DNA of 64,000 nt from Nostocoides sp. (GTDB lineage Bacteria > Actinomycetota > Actinomycetes > Actinomycetales > Dermatophilaceae), in contig JADJEA010000001.1 of assembly GCA_016702415.1 (NCBI GenBank), positions 105,001 through 169,000 of the forward strand, written 5' to 3'. The notes under the pieces are model-generated. The model worked only from the letters and a program-made list of their open reading frames with translations, was not told where the DNA came from and did not search any database. Position numbers and translations under genes: made by a program. This document shows, in pieces, positions 62,724 to 64,000 of the stretch. Numbering within the stretch: position 1 is the stretch's first letter; each line of letters starts with the position of its first letter.

Positions 62724-64000
62724 ATGGCTGAAGAGGAGACCGCGGGCCCTGTGATACCTGGCGACCGGGTGAAGGAGTTGGCGAGGTCGATTCTCGACCA
62801 GCCGGGCCAGGTCGCGCCAGAGGCAGCCGAGGCGGCAATCTCCGCCGCCGAGGAGTCCGGGGACGTCGCGGGTGCGGCGGCGGTGCTCAATGCGCTCGCG
62901 TACGCCGCGCGCGAGATGCTGCGCCACGACCAGGCCCAGTCGTATGCCGACCGCGCCCTCGTCCTGGCCCGCCGGGCCGGGTTGGTGGAGGAGCAGGCGC
63001 GGGCCCTCCTGGCACAGGCGATGATCGCCCTCGAGCTCGGGGACTGGCCGACTGCGCGCGCGCTCCTCGACCACGCCCGCGGGCTCGGGCGGCTGGAATC
63101 GAGCCTCGCTCTCGCCGGCGCGGTGTTGGCCGAGAAGGCCGGGGATCTCCCGACGGCGGTCGCCCTCGTCGAGGACCTTCTCGCCGGGGAGATCCCGGAC
63201 CCGGTGGTGCGGGTGAAGGCGCTGAACAATCTCGCGGTCTATGTCATGGAGAGCGAGCCCGAGCGCGCCCTCGGACTCTTGCGCGAGGCGCTGGCGCTCG
63301 TGCCGGCCGGGATGACCATGTTCGGCCCCTTGATCGAGCTCAATATCGGTCTGGCGCAGGCATTCTCGGGTTCGGTGCCGGAGGCGATCGCGGCCATCGA
63401 GGCGTCGGGTGAGCGGATGCGGGCCGCTACTGGGGCGGCACTGTCGGCCGAGTGGCACCTGGAGGTGGCGCGGGTCTTCGGCCATCTGCGTCTTCTCGAC
63501 GAGGCCCGGGCCGCGGCCGGGCGCGCCGTCGCCGCGCTGGCGACGGATGGGGGCGCCTTGATGCGACCGGATGCGCTCGTCTCCGCCGCCCGGCTCGCGG
63601 TGGCCGACGGCGACGCGGTGACTGCCCGCTCGATGCTCACCGACGCCCTGGAGGCGTATGCCGCGCAGGACCGCCCCGCCGGGGTCGCCATCGCCTCGCT
63701 GGAGTTGCTGCACATCGGCAGCGGTGCTGGCGGGTCCGGGGACGTGAGCGGTGGGGAGGTGGCCCGAGGGAAGATGACCCGTGGGGGGGTTAACAGTGGG
63801 GGGCACGGCGAGATCGCCCGGCACGCCACCACCTTGACGTCGCTCGGACTGGTCCGAGATGCGGCCCAGGCCTGGCTGCGAGCCGCGGACGCCGCGGCAA
63901 GCGCGGGAGACGTCTCGGCGGCCCGGTCCTTCTGGGCACGGGCACGCGAGCTGCCCAAGGCCGATCCCGTCGTCGCCCTGGAGGCCGACGCCCACCTCGC
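62724..64000 (+). CDS. TPR-repeat protein, 3' end outside the window
   Basis: At least 425 residues from ATG 62724, open to the window end with no stop. Helical TPR-like repeats: 'ALAYAAREMLRHDQAQSYAD', 'LVEEQARALLAQAMIALELG', 'RVKALNNLAVYVMESEPERA' and 'GHLRLLDEARAAAGRAVAAL'. A low-complexity Gly-rich stretch at ~335-365 separates two repeat blocks. Preceded by GGAGG with a rather long spacing. TPR proteins beside sigma/S8 genes often end in a CHAT protease domain; here that part is not visible, so CHAT is only a prediction. Confidence 0.85.
   Translation, partial: MAEEETAGPVIPGDRVKELARSILDQPGQVAPEAAEAAISAAEESGDVAGAAAVLNALAYAAREMLRHDQAQSYADRALVLARRAGLVEEQARALLAQAMIALELGDWPTARALLDHARGLGRLESSLALAGAVLAEKAGDLPTAVALVEDLLAGEIPDPVVRVKALNNLAVYVMESEPERALGLLREALALVPAGMTMFGPLIELNIGLAQAFSGSVPEAIAAIEASGERMRAATGAALSAEWHLEVARVFGHLRLLDEARAAAGRAVAALATDGGALMRPDALVSAARLAVADGDAVTARSMLTDALEAYAAQDRPAGVAIASLELLHIGSGAGGSGDVSGGEVARGKMTRGGVNSGGHGEIARHATTLTSLGLVRDAAQAWLRAADAAASAGDVSAARSFWARARELPKADPVVALEADAHL

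Overview
The window is high-GC actinobacterial chromosome, most probably Actinomycetota order Micrococcales. That placement is an inference from three things: the base composition, frequent GTG starts, and a fhaA-fhaB-pstP-rodA-pbpA-pknB-pabA-DUF881-crgA-rhomboid-ppiA block that matches the dnaA/oriC-proximal block of Mycobacterium and other actinobacteria. The first ~100 bases are a poly-G/T artefact at a contig end. The window also ends inside a gene.

Layout. 0.1-11.4 kb holds housekeeping genes: a permease fragment, PPOX protein, amidase, pRiA4b ORF-3-like protein, lipase-like hydrolase, a CcdA/thioredoxin-lipoprotein pair, a two-component system, arfB and an SMP-30-like protein. 11.5-16.9 kb is an accessory island: HNH endonuclease, DUF4143 ATPase, Schlafen AlbA_2 regulator and a decayed transposase. 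Two 77-bp direct repeats lie in it, the right one abutting tRNA-Leu(CAG). 17-19.7 kb has a secreted hydrolase broken by two apparent G-run frameshifts, plus a zinc-ribbon membrane protein. 19.8-24.5 kb is a tight four-gene operon of unknown product: ATP-grasp ligase, S51-like peptidase, Fes-like esterase and M20 peptidase. 24.5-26.5 kb is an ABC-2 exporter. 26.7-38.5 kb is the Ser/Thr phosphorylation and cell-elongation operon, without pknA. 38.6-41.9 kb has the rhomboid protease, ppiA, an LEA-like protein and a PspC protein. 42-45.3 kb encodes the fused mutase IcmF.

45.3-58.9 kb is a bidirectional polysaccharide cluster. The minus arm has a secreted PKD/propeller protein, a sulfotransferase, a GT2 and a GT-TM-GH26 fusion. 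The plus arm has Wzz-like, Wzy-like, a phosphotransferase, a second sulfotransferase and a flippase. Together they look like machinery for a sulfated, Wzy-dependent glycan. 58.9-64 kb holds MarR and DinB genes and a small system of cytoplasmic subtilase, ECF sigma factor and small acidic protein, divergent from a TPR protein that runs off the end.

Two genome-scale signals cut across the genes. The 8-mer CGGCATAC (reverse complement GTATGCCG) occurs about 90 times, balanced between strands and in all reading frames, many-fold above expectation, and it is sparse in the accessory island. Separately, several unrelated genes carry tandem repeats with exactly 15-bp units.
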